A stretch of 64,000 bases of DNA, taken from positions 3,534,001 to 3,598,000 of the forward strand of contig CP063848.1 of assembly GCA_015277795.1 (NCBI GenBank), read 5' to 3'. Below, piece after piece: positions 43,121 through 51,650 of this stretch. The notes below the pieces were generated by a model. That model did no database searches, had not been told where the DNA came from, and saw only the letters and a program-made list of their open reading frames with translations. Source of the DNA: Massilia sp. UMI-21 (GTDB lineage Bacteria > Pseudomonadota > Gammaproteobacteria > Burkholderiales > Burkholderiaceae_D). The translations under genes and the position numbers were made by a program. Within the stretch, counting starts at the first letter, position 1; the number at the start of each line of letters is the position of its first letter.

Positions 43121-43148
43121 GCCTGTGCCTCGTATTGGCTGATGTTGG

Positions 43149-43913
43149 TCAAATTACCGGATCCAGGGCCGATGCTTCCGGGGACGCCGCCCCGACCGCG
43201 AAGGCCTCCGCTTCGATGGCGAGGAAGGCGGCGGCCAGCCGTGCCACCAGCCGATAGTAGTTGGCGCCGTCGGCGCCCGCGATGTCGTCCAGGCAGCGCG
43301 CATACCAGGGCGCGAGGTGCGCCTCGAAGAAGGCCTGCTGGCGTTCGACCGGCTGGCGCGCGATCGTGCCGGACTGCGCGGGTGCGCCGGCGATCAGCAC
43401 GCGCATCGTCTCGCACAGGGCGCCCAGGTGGTCTTCGAATTCGCCGGCGTCGCGCACCCGCCCGATGCCGAGGCGCGCCAGGTCGGCGCGCAGGGCCGCC
43501 AGCGGCGCGTCGTTCAGGTAGCCGGACAGGTAGCGCGAGCCGTAGGGGTTCAGCGGCGGCATGCCGACGCTGACGAAGAGGGCATCGAATTCTTCGGAGA
43601 CGGCGTCCGGGTCCATGACGCCGGAGGCGAGCGTCAGCGCCTCCCAGGCCTGCTCGAGCGCCGGATCGCCCCCGGCCGACAGGATGGGGTCGGCGTGCGC
43701 GAGCGCCTCCAGCAGGCGGGCGCCCGGCGCCGCCAGCAGCAGGCGCGACAGCAGCGCGTACAGGTCGGCACGCGCCTGGTCTTCACCGGACAGCGGCATG
43801 GCGACGGCAGTGAATACAGCAGGGTCGGCAGCAGGGTCGGCAGCAGGGTCGGCAGCAGGGCCGACGGCAGGGCCGGCGGGACGGTCGATCGGCGGCGCGT
43901 CGGAAAGGGACAC
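43149..43913 (-). CDS. TorD/DmsD-family chaperone for the formate dehydrogenase
   Basis: 254 residues. The core from about residue 45 (DQARADLYALLSRLLLAAPGARLL, then EFDALFVSVGMPPLNPYGSRYLSGYLND and HLAPWYARCLDDIAGADGANYYRLVARLAAAFL) is the all-helical TorD fold that binds Tat leaders and helps molybdenum cofactor insertion. The N-terminal 35 residues are a low-complexity Pro-Ala-Asp run encoded by a 12-bp tandem repeat. First gene of the operon; no FNR box is visible in the 100 bp upstream. Confidence 0.88.
   Translation of the reverse strand: MSLSDAPPIDRPAGPAVGPAADPAADPAADPAVFTAVAMPLSGEDQARADLYALLSRLLLAAPGARLLEALAHADPILSAGGDPALEQAWEALTLASGVMDPDAVSEEFDALFVSVGMPPLNPYGSRYLSGYLNDAPLAALRADLARLGIGRVRDAGEFEDHLGALCETMRVLIAGAPAQSGTIARQPVERQQAFFEAHLAPWYARCLDDIAGADGANYYRLVARLAAAFLAIEAEAFAVGAASPEASALDPVI
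43818..43865. repeat. 12-bp tandem repeat, three perfect units plus one variant
   Basis: AGCAGGGTCGGC at 43818-43829, 43830-43841 and 43842-43853, with a diverged unit at 43854-43865, encode the PAAD run in the TorD-family protein. Four codons per unit, so copy changes stay in frame. Confidence 0.85.
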
Positions 43914-44014
43914 GGTGCGGCACTCCTGTTAGCAAAGCGTTACGAAGAGTGTAGTCCTCCCTTGCGGCAGGCCGCGCACGGTTGGCCGGCGCGTTTCGCC
44001 AGGCGTATGCCGCG

Positions 44015-44173
44015 CTAGCGCATGCCGAGCGCATGCATGAACACCCGGATCACATAGGCGACCGCCCCCAGCGTCAACACGCCGCCGAGCCAGAGCGCCA
44101 CCAGCCAGGCCAGCCGCCGCATCCATTCGCGGCGGGGCACGCCCGGGCGCGTCCGCCGGTGCGGCCGGTCCAT
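44015..44173 (-). CDS. DUF2474-type small membrane protein of the cydAB operon
   Basis: 52 residues. A basic N-terminus (RPHRRTRPGVPRREWMRR) is followed by one transmembrane helix (LAWLVALWLGGVLTLGAVAYVIRVFMHAL). The start overlaps the cydB stop (TGATG), so it is translationally coupled. Small single-helix proteins after cydB (CydX in E. coli, DUF2474 in cyanide-insensitive-type operons) stabilise the bd oxidase; by position this is the equivalent. Too short for length-based gene finders. Confidence 0.8.
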   Translation of the reverse strand: MDRPHRRTRPGVPRREWMRRLAWLVALWLGGVLTLGAVAYVIRVFMHALGMR

Positions 44174-45192
44174 CAGTGGTACCCCGCGTCGGCCTTGACC
44201 TTGCCCCGGAATACCCAGTAGGACCAGGCCGTGTACATCAGGATGATGGGCAGGATGAACAGCGTGCCGACCAGCGCGAAGCCCTGGCTGCTCGGCGGCG
44301 AGGCGGCTTCCCAGATCGAGATCGCGGGCGGCACGATGTGCGGCCAGATGCTGATCGCCATGCCGCTGTAGCCGAGGAAGATCAGGGCCAGCGCGGCCAC
44401 GAAGGGCACCCGGTGCGGCAAGTTGTCGCCCTGTCCCGCCAGCGCGCGCAGCAGCAGCACGATGAAGACCAGCACCAGCACCGGCACCGGCGCCAGGAAC
44501 AGGATGTTCGGGAAGCTGAACCAGCGCGCGGCCACCGCCGGATCGCGCCACGGGGTCCAGATGCTGATCACCACGATGGCCGCCAGCAGCAGCAGCGCGA
44601 GCGGCCGCGCCACCTGCACCATGCGGGCATGCAGCTCGCCCTCGGTCTTCATGACCAGCCAGGTGGCGCCCAGCAGGGTATAGGCGATCATCACCCCCAG
44701 CCCTGCCAGCAGCGGGAAGGGCGCGATCCAGTCGAGCGGCCCGCCCGCATAGCTGCGCCCCGACACCGTGATGCCGTCCAGGAAGGCGCCCAGCGCCACG
44801 CCCTGGAAGAACGAGGCCACCACCGAGCCGCCGATGAAGGCCTTGTCCCACAGGTGGCGCTCGTGTTCCTTGGCCTTGAAGCGGAATTCGAAGGCCACGC
44901 CGCGGAACACCAGGCCGACCAGCATGAAGATCAGCGGCAGGTACAGCCCCGACAGGATGATCGAATAGGCCACCGGGAAGGCCGCCAGCAGCCCTTCCCC
45001 GCCCAGCACCAGCCAGGTCTCGTTGCCGTCCCAGACCGGCGCCACCGTGTTCATCATGGTGTCGCGGTCGTTCTTTTTGGGCGTGAAGGGAAACAGCAGG
45101 CCGATGCCCAGGTCGAAGCCGTCCAGCAGCACGTACATGAAGACGGCGAAGAAGATGATGACCGCCCAGATGACGGTGGTGTCGATGCCCAT
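44173..45192 (-). CDS. cydB: Cytochrome bd-type quinol oxidase subunit II
   Basis: 339 residues from ATG 45192, two bases after the subunit I stop. The start MGIDTTVIWAVIIFFAVFMYVLLDGFDLGIGLLFPF and PVWDGNETWLVLGGEGLLAAFPVAYS are the subunit II signature, followed by repeated membrane helices and a final helix FALVGTLFILPIILMYTAWSYWVF. With subunit I it reduces O2 to water using quinol without pumping protons. Cyanide-insensitive (CioB) type by similarity to Pseudomonas. Flanked by cydA and the DUF2474 gene. Confidence 0.95.
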   Translation of the reverse strand: MGIDTTVIWAVIIFFAVFMYVLLDGFDLGIGLLFPFTPKKNDRDTMMNTVAPVWDGNETWLVLGGEGLLAAFPVAYSIILSGLYLPLIFMLVGLVFRGVAFEFRFKAKEHERHLWDKAFIGGSVVASFFQGVALGAFLDGITVSGRSYAGGPLDWIAPFPLLAGLGVMIAYTLLGATWLVMKTEGELHARMVQVARPLALLLLAAIVVISIWTPWRDPAVAARWFSFPNILFLAPVPVLVLVFIVLLLRALAGQGDNLPHRVPFVAALALIFLGYSGMAISIWPHIVPPAISIWEAASPPSSQGFALVGTLFILPIILMYTAWSYWVFRGKVKADAGYH

Positions 45193-45194
45193 GC

Positions 45195-46652
45195 CTAGCC
45201 CCCGTGCTGGTCGTTGGATGGCGCCGCGCCGTCCGGTGCGGCATCGTCGTCGTTGCCGACATCCGCCGCCGAGAGCGGGCGCATCGGCGTGCGTTGTTCG
45301 CCCGGACCGCCCTGCGGCGGCCGGTGCAGCTCGAAGCGCTGCGGCCCCTTGCGCATCATGCGCAGCAGGTAGACCGTGCCGGTGCCGAATACGAACAGGT
45401 AGGCCACCACGAACAGCGCCAGCGTCAGGGCCAGCGAGCCGGCGCCGTGCGGCGAGACGGCGTCGGCCGTGCGCAGCACGCCGTACACCACCCAGGGCTG
45501 GCGCCCGACCTCGGTGGTGGTCCAACCGGCCAGGATCGCGACCAGGCCCGCCGGCCCCATCCACAGGGCGAAGCGCAGGAAGGGGCGTTTCGTCCATAGC
45601 CGCCCGCCCCTGCGCAGCCACAGGCTCCATGCGCCCAGGGCGATCATGAGCAGCCCCAGGCCCACCATCAGGCGGAAGCTCCAGAACACGATCAGTGAAT
45701 TCGGCCGGTCTTCGCGGGGAAACTCCTTCAGGCCCGGGATCTGGCCGCTCCAGGAGTGCGTCAGGATGATGCTGCCCAGGTACGGGATGCCGACCGCGAA
45801 CTTCGTCCTTTCCTGTTCCATGTCGGGTATGCCGAACAGCAGCAGCGGAATCGCCTTGTCCCCTTCGTTCTCCCAGTGCCCTTCCATCGCCGCCAGCTTG
45901 GCCGGCTGGTGCTCCAGCGTATTGAGCCCGTGGAAGTCTCCCACCACGGCCTGGATGGGAGCGACGATCAGGACCATCCACATCGCCATCGACAGCATCT
46001 TGCGCACCGCCGGGTTGTCGCGTCGCTTCAGGAGCTGCCAGGCGCCGGAGGCGCCGACGATCAGCGCCGTGGTGAGATAGGCCGCGATCACCATGTGCAG
46101 CAGGCGGTAGGGAAAGGAGGGATTGAAGACGATCGCCAGCCAGTCGCTTGGGACCATGCGCCCGCCCTCGATCGCATAGCCGCGCGGGGTCTGCATCCAG
46201 CTGTTGGCGGCCAGGATCCAGGTCGACGAGATCAGAGTGCCGACCGCGACCGCGCAGGTGGCGGCGAAGTGCAGGCCGGGACCGACCCGGGTCCAGCCGA
46301 ACAGCATCACGCCGAGGAAGCCGGCCTCGAGGAAGAAGGCGGTCAGCACCTCGTAGGACAGGATCGGGCCCATGATGCTGCCGGCGAACTCGGACAGGTA
46401 GCTCCAGTTGGTGCCGATCTGGTAGGCCATGACGATGCCGGAGACCACGCCCATGCCGAAGGTGACGGCGAAGATCTTGAGCCAGTAGTGGTAGAGGTCG
46501 ACGTAGACCTGGCGCTTGCTGCGCAGCCAGCACAGTTCGAGCACGACCAGGTAGCTGGCCATGCCGATCGTGATTGCCGGAAACAGGATATGGAAGGACA
46601 TCGTGAACGCGAATTGCACGCGTGCAAGATCCAAGGCGGCCAGGCCGAACAT
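45195..46652 (-). CDS. cydA: Cytochrome bd-type quinol oxidase subunit I (cyanide-insensitive type)
   Basis: 485 residues. The N-terminal LDLARVQFAFTMSFHILFPAITIGMA carries the high-spin heme His (His21). GRQPWVVYGVLRTADAVSP is the conserved quinol-side segment. The periplasmic Q-loop is short, which marks the CioA subtype rather than E. coli CydA. The C-terminal 50 residues are hydrophilic. First gene of a three-gene operon. The 329-bp region upstream contains a tandem 13-mer and a degenerate FNR-like site (CTGATCCATATTAA, 46831-46844), compatible with low-oxygen control but weak. Confidence 0.95.
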   Translation of the reverse strand: MFGLAALDLARVQFAFTMSFHILFPAITIGMASYLVVLELCWLRSKRQVYVDLYHYWLKIFAVTFGMGVVSGIVMAYQIGTNWSYLSEFAGSIMGPILSYEVLTAFFLEAGFLGVMLFGWTRVGPGLHFAATCAVAVGTLISSTWILAANSWMQTPRGYAIEGGRMVPSDWLAIVFNPSFPYRLLHMVIAAYLTTALIVGASGAWQLLKRRDNPAVRKMLSMAMWMVLIVAPIQAVVGDFHGLNTLEHQPAKLAAMEGHWENEGDKAIPLLLFGIPDMEQERTKFAVGIPYLGSIILTHSWSGQIPGLKEFPREDRPNSLIVFWSFRLMVGLGLLMIALGAWSLWLRRGGRLWTKRPFLRFALWMGPAGLVAILAGWTTTEVGRQPWVVYGVLRTADAVSPHGAGSLALTLALFVVAYLFVFGTGTVYLLRMMRKGPQRFELHRPPQGGPGEQRTPMRPLSAADVGNDDDAAPDGAAPSNDQHGG

Positions 46653-46981
46653 GCAGACTCCTTTGCTCGTCGTATTCCGTTGGTGTGACCAGAATCTAGC
46701 ATGCAGGATGGGCCCGCACGCTTGCTGAACCCGAATTGATGCGTCGACGCGTCGTGATGGCCGCGTTGCGTGTGCCGGGCTCCCCGATTTTTCTCACCAT
46801 CAAAAACCTGGAAGCCACTGATCCATGCCACTGATCCATATTAATGACGCGGCAGATCGGCCATGCGCAGCCGGAACACTCGTCTATATTGACTGTCGAT
46901 TCGGGCCCGGCAGCATCACGCGGGCTGAGGATCGGGCCCGATCTTCGGTCCCGATCCGCCAACGCACACAAGGAGAGCAGC
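46653..46981. other. Divergent regulatory region between cydA and the metzincin-like gene
   Basis: No gene. It contains the tandem 13-mer (46814-46839), the degenerate FNR-like sequence overlapping its second copy, and a TATATT hexamer at 46885-46890 that could be a -10 for the rightward gene. A strong AAGGAGAG ribosome site (about 46970-46977) serves the gene at 46982. Confidence 0.45.
46814..46839. repeat. Perfect tandem duplication of GCCACTGATCCAT
   Basis: Two adjacent 13-bp copies at 46814-46826 and 46827-46839. Each contains CTGATCCAT; the second runs into ATTAA, giving CTGAT-N4-ATTAA, two mismatches from the FNR consensus. Confidence 0.75.
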
Positions 46982-48652
46982 ATGTCGCCAAACGACCGTC
47001 TCGACCGGGACGCAGCCCTGCAACTCGCGCGCCCCTTTGCGCCGGGAGAGCCGGCCGGCACCCCGGCCTACCAGCCCCCCTACGGCGAGGCCGAAGCCGA
47101 AGTCCCGACCGGGCCGCAGGCCGGCGCAGCCGGGCCGCAACCCGCGCTCGCCGGCACCGGCTTCACCTACCGCCACGACTGGGGCCAGCGGCGCGGCCAA
47201 TGGGTGCTGCGCCTCGGCTGGGACGCCGTCACGCCCCGCTCCCAGGTGTTCGTGGCCATCGGCGAAGGCGCGCCCGGCGGGCCGGACGCCGGCAAGCTCA
47301 TCGGCTCGGCCCGTTACACCCTGCACAATGTCGCCCCGCGCGCCGGCGGGGTCGACATCTGGGTCGACATCGAATCGAGCGCGGACACCCCGCTGTATGC
47401 CGACTACCTGATCGTCAATCCGGATGCGGGCGGGCCGCGCACGGTCTCGGTCACCGTGCACCGCCACGGCAGCGTGGCCCTGAGCGACGCCGAGGCCGAC
47501 CGGATCCTGGCCGACATGGGCGCCATCCTCGAGAACGACGATTCCGGCCCGGACCTCGCGACGCCGGTCCGTTTCGTGCGCAACGGCGCGGTACGGGTGC
47601 TGCCGACGACGGTCCCCGGAACCATCCAGACCGCGGCCGACCTGAACGCGCTGCTGAGCGCCGGAAGCGGGATCAAGATCGTGCAGGCCATCCGCTGGTG
47701 CGGCGGCCCCGGCGACAGCATCATCGGCTGCGCCCCGGTCGGCAGCGCCTCGGTCAACGTGGCGGCGGTGCGTTTCACCCCCGACCAGGAAGGCCTGATC
47801 TGGGTGCACGAGTATGGCCACAACTGCGGCCTCGGCCATCGCACCGACGACCTGCGCGCGGTCATGTACCCGTCCGTCGGGGTCGACCACAACGTCGTCA
47901 ACGACGCGGAGTCGGCGGCCTATCTTGCAGGCCCGCTCAACGTCACCGGCACGCTCATGCCCGCCGGCGGCTGCGCGTGCGACGCGGGCGGGCTGCAGGC
48001 GCCAGGCGACGTGCGCGACTTCGTGTCGCAGCACTGGATCGAAGGCGTGCCCTGGGAGCTGGCGTCGCAGTTCGTGGAAGCGGACGCCCGCCTGCTGCTG
48101 GACTGGCTGGTGAACGAACCCGAGCAGCACGAGGAGTTCCTGACGCAGATCGTGGCCACCCTCGGCTACATCGGCAGCGAGATCGCGGTGGGGCCGCTGA
48201 TCGACTTCGTGCAGGGCCCGCGCGCCGGGCGTGCGGTGTTCAACGCCAAGAACACGGCCCTGATCCGGCTCGGCGACCTGGCCAACCGGACCGGCAGCCG
48301 GGCCGCGCTCGACTTCCTGGCGCGGGTCGCGGGCGACATGGGCACGGCGCGCGCGCTGGCGACGCCCCAGGCCACGGTGGAGGCGGCGGCGGCAGCCAAG
48401 GCGGGCCCGGACGTGGTGGCGCCGACCCTCGACACCCTGGGCGCCGAACTGGCGGTAGCGGCCACCTTCGGGCTGGCGCTGGCCGGCACGGCGCAGTCGC
48501 AACAGGCGGTCGAGGCCCTCAGGGCGGATCCGAATGCCTTTGCCACCGTGAACCAGGCGGCGCAGGAGGCGGCGCAGATCGCCGCGACCGTGCGCGCCAA
48601 GGGCCGCCAGGCCTATTACCGGATGAAGGCCGAACACCGGCATCACCTGTAG
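46982..48652 (+). CDS. Metzincin-like metalloprotease with HEAT-like C-terminal region, no signal peptide
   Basis: 556 residues from ATG 46982 (MSPNDRLDRD), with AAGGAGAG nine bases upstream. Residues about 50-140 look like a beta-sandwich. The zinc site is HEYGHNCGLGH (His276, Glu277, His280, His286), a full HExxHxxGxxH, with a Met-turn candidate VMYPSV at Met295. Residues about 360-470 contain helical pairs (LVNEPEQHEEFLTQIVATLG, NTALIRLGDLANRTG) resembling HEAT repeats, followed by an Ala-rich helical tail. There is no Sec or Tat signal, unusual for metzincins. Alone between cydA and fnr. Substrate unknown. Confidence 0.8.
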   Translation: MSPNDRLDRDAALQLARPFAPGEPAGTPAYQPPYGEAEAEVPTGPQAGAAGPQPALAGTGFTYRHDWGQRRGQWVLRLGWDAVTPRSQVFVAIGEGAPGGPDAGKLIGSARYTLHNVAPRAGGVDIWVDIESSADTPLYADYLIVNPDAGGPRTVSVTVHRHGSVALSDAEADRILADMGAILENDDSGPDLATPVRFVRNGAVRVLPTTVPGTIQTAADLNALLSAGSGIKIVQAIRWCGGPGDSIIGCAPVGSASVNVAAVRFTPDQEGLIWVHEYGHNCGLGHRTDDLRAVMYPSVGVDHNVVNDAESAAYLAGPLNVTGTLMPAGGCACDAGGLQAPGDVRDFVSQHWIEGVPWELASQFVEADARLLLDWLVNEPEQHEEFLTQIVATLGYIGSEIAVGPLIDFVQGPRAGRAVFNAKNTALIRLGDLANRTGSRAALDFLARVAGDMGTARALATPQATVEAAAAAKAGPDVVAPTLDTLGAELAVAATFGLALAGTAQSQQAVEALRADPNAFATVNQAAQEAAQIAATVRAKGRQAYYRMKAEHRHHL

Positions 48653-48661
48653 CGCAATGCC

Positions 48662-48712
48662 GCAGGGTGGCGGCAGCCACCCTGCTTGCTCCCGGAAAAT
48701 GAAACCCGGGAG
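48662..48712 (+). terminator. Two adjacent hairpins after the metzincin-like gene
   Basis: The first hairpin has a 9-bp perfect stem (GCAGGGTGG 48662-48670 with CCACCCTGC 48677-48685) and a 6-nt loop, then TTGCT. The second has 7-bp arms (CTCCCGG 48689-48695, CCGGGAG 48706-48712). Neither has a strong T-run, so termination efficiency is uncertain, but position and stability suit a terminator. Confidence 0.55.
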
Positions 48713-48725
48713 CCCGTCAGCCGTC

Positions 48726-48731
48726 TATAAT
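48726..48731 (+). promoter_or_regulatory. Candidate -10 hexamer for fnr
   Basis: A perfect TATAAT lies 32 bp upstream of the fnr ATG, immediately after the hairpins. No good -35 is visible at 16-18 bp, so an activator or alternative recognition may be needed. No FNR box is seen here. Confidence 0.45.
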
Positions 48732-48762
48732 GGCTGCGTCCGCATTCCGACTTTTCCCCGCC

Positions 48763-49527
48763 ATGAGCCACCCCATTTCGCTTCCAGGCGAAGCACCGAT
48801 CAGCATCCAGGCCATCAAGACCAGCTGCAGCGCCTGCAGCATGCACCAGCTATGCCTGCCGATGGGACTCGAGGATGCCGACATCACCCGCCTCGACCAG
48901 ATCATCGGCCGCCGCCGGCGCCTGGTGCGCGACGAGCGCCTGTACGCCATGGGCGAGCCGTTCCGCAACCTGTACGCGGTACGCTTCGGCCATTTCAAGA
49001 CCTACCAGGTGAACGCGGCCGGCGAGGCCCAGATCACCGGCTTCCAGATGGCCGGCGAACTGCTCGGCATGGACGCGATCAGCGGCACCCACCACTGCGA
49101 CGCCGTGGCCCTGGAAGACAGCGAGGTATGCGAGATCCCGTTCTCGCGCCTGGAAGAGCTGTTCGGGCATGTGCCGGCCCTGCTGCGCCATTTTCACCGC
49201 ATCATGAGCCAGGAAATCACGCGCGAACAGAACGTTATGTTGTTACTTGGCAACATGCGCGCGGAGCAGCGCTTTGCGGTGTTCCTGGTGAACCTGTCGG
49301 CGCGCTATGCCGCGCGCGGTTATTCGCCGAACAGTTTCCAGTTGCGCATGTCGCGCGAGGACATCGGCAACTACCTCGGGCTGACCATCGAAAGCATCAG
49401 CCGCCTGCTGTCGCGCTTCAAGAAGCAAGGCTGGCTGCAGGTGGACAAGCGCGAAGTCACCCTGCTCGACCCGGCCAGGCTCAAGGCCATGGCCGCCGGC
49501 ACCGAGGTGTGCAGCCCGATGGGCTGA
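48763..49527 (+). CDS. fnr: Fnr/Anr-type oxygen-sensing transcription regulator
   Basis: 254 residues from ATG 48763. The [4Fe-4S] ligands are Cys22, Cys25 and Cys31 (SCSACSMHQLC) plus Cys112 (THHCDAVA), the complete set needed for oxygen sensing. A cyclic-nucleotide-binding-like domain is followed by a dimer helix and an HTH (MSREDIGNYLGLTIESISRLLSRF). The HTH carries ExxSR, which in FNR reads TTGAT half-sites. It activates low-oxygen genes when the cluster is intact. Likely targets in the window are ccoN (perfect box at 60654), and perhaps cydA and the orphan site at 2061. Confidence 0.96.
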   Translation: MSHPISLPGEAPISIQAIKTSCSACSMHQLCLPMGLEDADITRLDQIIGRRRRLVRDERLYAMGEPFRNLYAVRFGHFKTYQVNAAGEAQITGFQMAGELLGMDAISGTHHCDAVALEDSEVCEIPFSRLEELFGHVPALLRHFHRIMSQEITREQNVMLLLGNMRAEQRFAVFLVNLSARYAARGYSPNSFQLRMSREDIGNYLGLTIESISRLLSRFKKQGWLQVDKREVTLLDPARLKAMAAGTEVCSPMG

Positions 49528-49580
49528 CGGCGGCGCAGCGGCGCTGCTGCGAAGAACACGGTCCGCAACCGGTCGCTTGA

Positions 49581-51578
49581 TCAGCGTTTCCTCGATGGCT
49601 GCCCGGCAGCCGCCGCGGCGGATGCGTCCTGCTCCGGCGCCAGGAACCGGGTCGAGGGCCGGCCGTCGGCGTCGTGCTGCACGATGCGCAGCGGCCGCCC
49701 ATGCGGATCGAGCCATACCTGGCCGATGCCGGCGCCGTTCCAGACCCGCTCGCCCTGCCGGCGCCACTCGGGCAGGCGCGGCGTGATGGCGAGATCGCGG
49801 CGCTGGGTGAACCAGTTCAGCGGCGAGCGCGGCGAATACAACCAGCGATTGAGGCGATCGAGCCAGTCGAGCAGGCGGCGCGGGAATTCGTTCTTGATGC
49901 CGCTGCTGGTGATCTGCCAGACGTGCGGGCTGCGGTCCGGAACATCCGCCTCGGGCAGCTCGCGCACCTTGATATCGTAGACGAACGAGTAGTGCACATC
50001 GCCCGACAGCACCACGTAATTGGCCGGGGTGCGGGAATGGCGGAAGATATTGAGCATGCTGCTGGCCGCGCCGCGGTGCGCCATCCAGTTCTCGGCGTCG
50101 ACGCTCAGGGCCAGGCCGGCGAAGGTCGCGAGCCTTTGCACCACCTCGATCAGCTTGACCCCGAACATGGGCGCCGGCGAGACGATGACGGCCGCGGTTT
50201 CGTCCAGCAGTTCGTGCTGCAGCTCGGTGAGCGACTCCCAATCCATCAGGCCAGACGGATGCCCGGGCCGGCGCCGGTTGCGCCAGCGCCGGGTGCGGGT
50301 ATCGAGCACGATGACCGTGGGCGCGCTCCGGACCACGAAACCCCACTGGCGGAACGACAGCAGGCGGGTGATCAGCGCATCTTGCGCCGTGGCGTCCAGC
50401 CGCTGGTCGGCAGCGCCGGTGGCGGCCAGCGCCGCCATCTCGTCCAGCGCCGGCCCGAACACCTCCGGGCGGTTGCCCCAGCCCTGGCACAGCAGGTAGG
50501 CGATCAGCGCATTGCCCACGATGCGGCGCGAGAACGGATGTGCGTAGACGGTGGTCTCCCACCTGGCCGACAGGTTCCAGTCGTCGGTGATGTCGTGGTC
50601 GTCGAAGATCATCAGGGTCTGCACGTGCGCCAGCAGCCGCGCCGACCTGGGCAGGTCGCGGCAAAAGCCCGCCAGCGCCGCCGACTCGCGGCGCCAACGG
50701 TCGGCAAACCGCGGGTCCAGGGCGGGCGCCGGCGCGTCCGCCACCAGCCGCCATGGCACGGGCGACCAGACCAGCAGGTACATGGCCATCACCTCGGCCA
50801 GGCCGACCAGGTGGTTGTGCGCATTGGCGGTGGTGAAGATCGGCTTTTCCTTGCCGCCGAAGAAGCGGTCGCGCAAGGCCTCGTTGGACCTGAACGCAGG
50901 CAGCAATTCTTCACGCCGGTAGTAACTGGCCGGATGGCGGTACAGCGCCTCGCTGTCGGCGACCACTGCGCCGTCCAGGGATTCGCCGTACAGGCCGAGG
51001 CGCCGGATCAGCGCATGGATCGCCGCCAGCATCGGCCCCGCCACATCGTCGGCATATACCTGGTCACCGCACAGCATGAGCATGGCGGGCCGCTCGCCCG
51101 GCCGCTCGACATGATCGGCCACCAGGGCGTCGGCGCGCGCCAGACCGTCACGCGCGGGATGGTGCGGCTTGCGGCACGAGCCAAACAGGATATTGTCGCT
51201 GCGGCTGCGCAGCACCATGTCCGGCCGCGTCGCGCCCGCATGCAGCAGGTGCGGCGCCCACTGCGCGATGCCGGCCTCGCTGCCATCGTCCCGGGTGACG
51301 AGCAGGTCGTACGCGATGATCGTGTCTTGCGGGAGCGGCTCGGGCAGTGCCACATCGATCAGGTGGATGCAGGCGTGGCGGCCGACGCGGATGACCCGGC
51401 AATGGCGCGCATCCAGCGCCAGGCGCCGGGGTGGCCCGGAATCCGGCGCCAGCACCAGGCTCAGGTCGAGCGGCGCGCTGCCGACCAGCCATAGCACCAG
51501 ACGGTCGGACGCGAGGCGGCGCAGGATGGGACCGGCCAGCACGGGCGGCAGGTCATCTGGGGCAGGAAGCTGGGTCAA
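49581..51578 (-). CDS. PhoD-like metallophosphatase family protein
   Basis: 665 residues. PhoD-type motifs: ILFGSCRKPHHP, AMLMLCGDQVYADDV (metal-binding Asp), LMIFDDHDITDDWNLS and VVLSGDVHYSFVYDIKV (metal-binding His). There is no Tat or Sec signal, whereas true secreted PhoD alkaline phosphatases carry a Tat signal, so this is probably a cytoplasmic member of unknown substrate. The N-terminal 110 residues are a beta-rich domain. Convergent with fnr (53 bp between stops) and about 70 bp downstream of the metallophosphoesterase gene on the same strand. Confidence 0.85.
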   Translation of the reverse strand: MTQLPAPDDLPPVLAGPILRRLASDRLVLWLVGSAPLDLSLVLAPDSGPPRRLALDARHCRVIRVGRHACIHLIDVALPEPLPQDTIIAYDLLVTRDDGSEAGIAQWAPHLLHAGATRPDMVLRSRSDNILFGSCRKPHHPARDGLARADALVADHVERPGERPAMLMLCGDQVYADDVAGPMLAAIHALIRRLGLYGESLDGAVVADSEALYRHPASYYRREELLPAFRSNEALRDRFFGGKEKPIFTTANAHNHLVGLAEVMAMYLLVWSPVPWRLVADAPAPALDPRFADRWRRESAALAGFCRDLPRSARLLAHVQTLMIFDDHDITDDWNLSARWETTVYAHPFSRRIVGNALIAYLLCQGWGNRPEVFGPALDEMAALAATGAADQRLDATAQDALITRLLSFRQWGFVVRSAPTVIVLDTRTRRWRNRRRPGHPSGLMDWESLTELQHELLDETAAVIVSPAPMFGVKLIEVVQRLATFAGLALSVDAENWMAHRGAASSMLNIFRHSRTPANYVVLSGDVHYSFVYDIKVRELPEADVPDRSPHVWQITSSGIKNEFPRRLLDWLDRLNRWLYSPRSPLNWFTQRRDLAITPRLPEWRRQGERVWNGAGIGQVWLDPHGRPLRIVQHDADGRPSTRFLAPEQDASAAAAAGQPSRKR

Positions 51579-51650
51579 TCGGGTGCGCGATGCTGGTTCG
51601 ATGAGTCGGCCAGTGTAGCAGACCGGCCGGAAGGCCCGAGCGCGCGGCCG

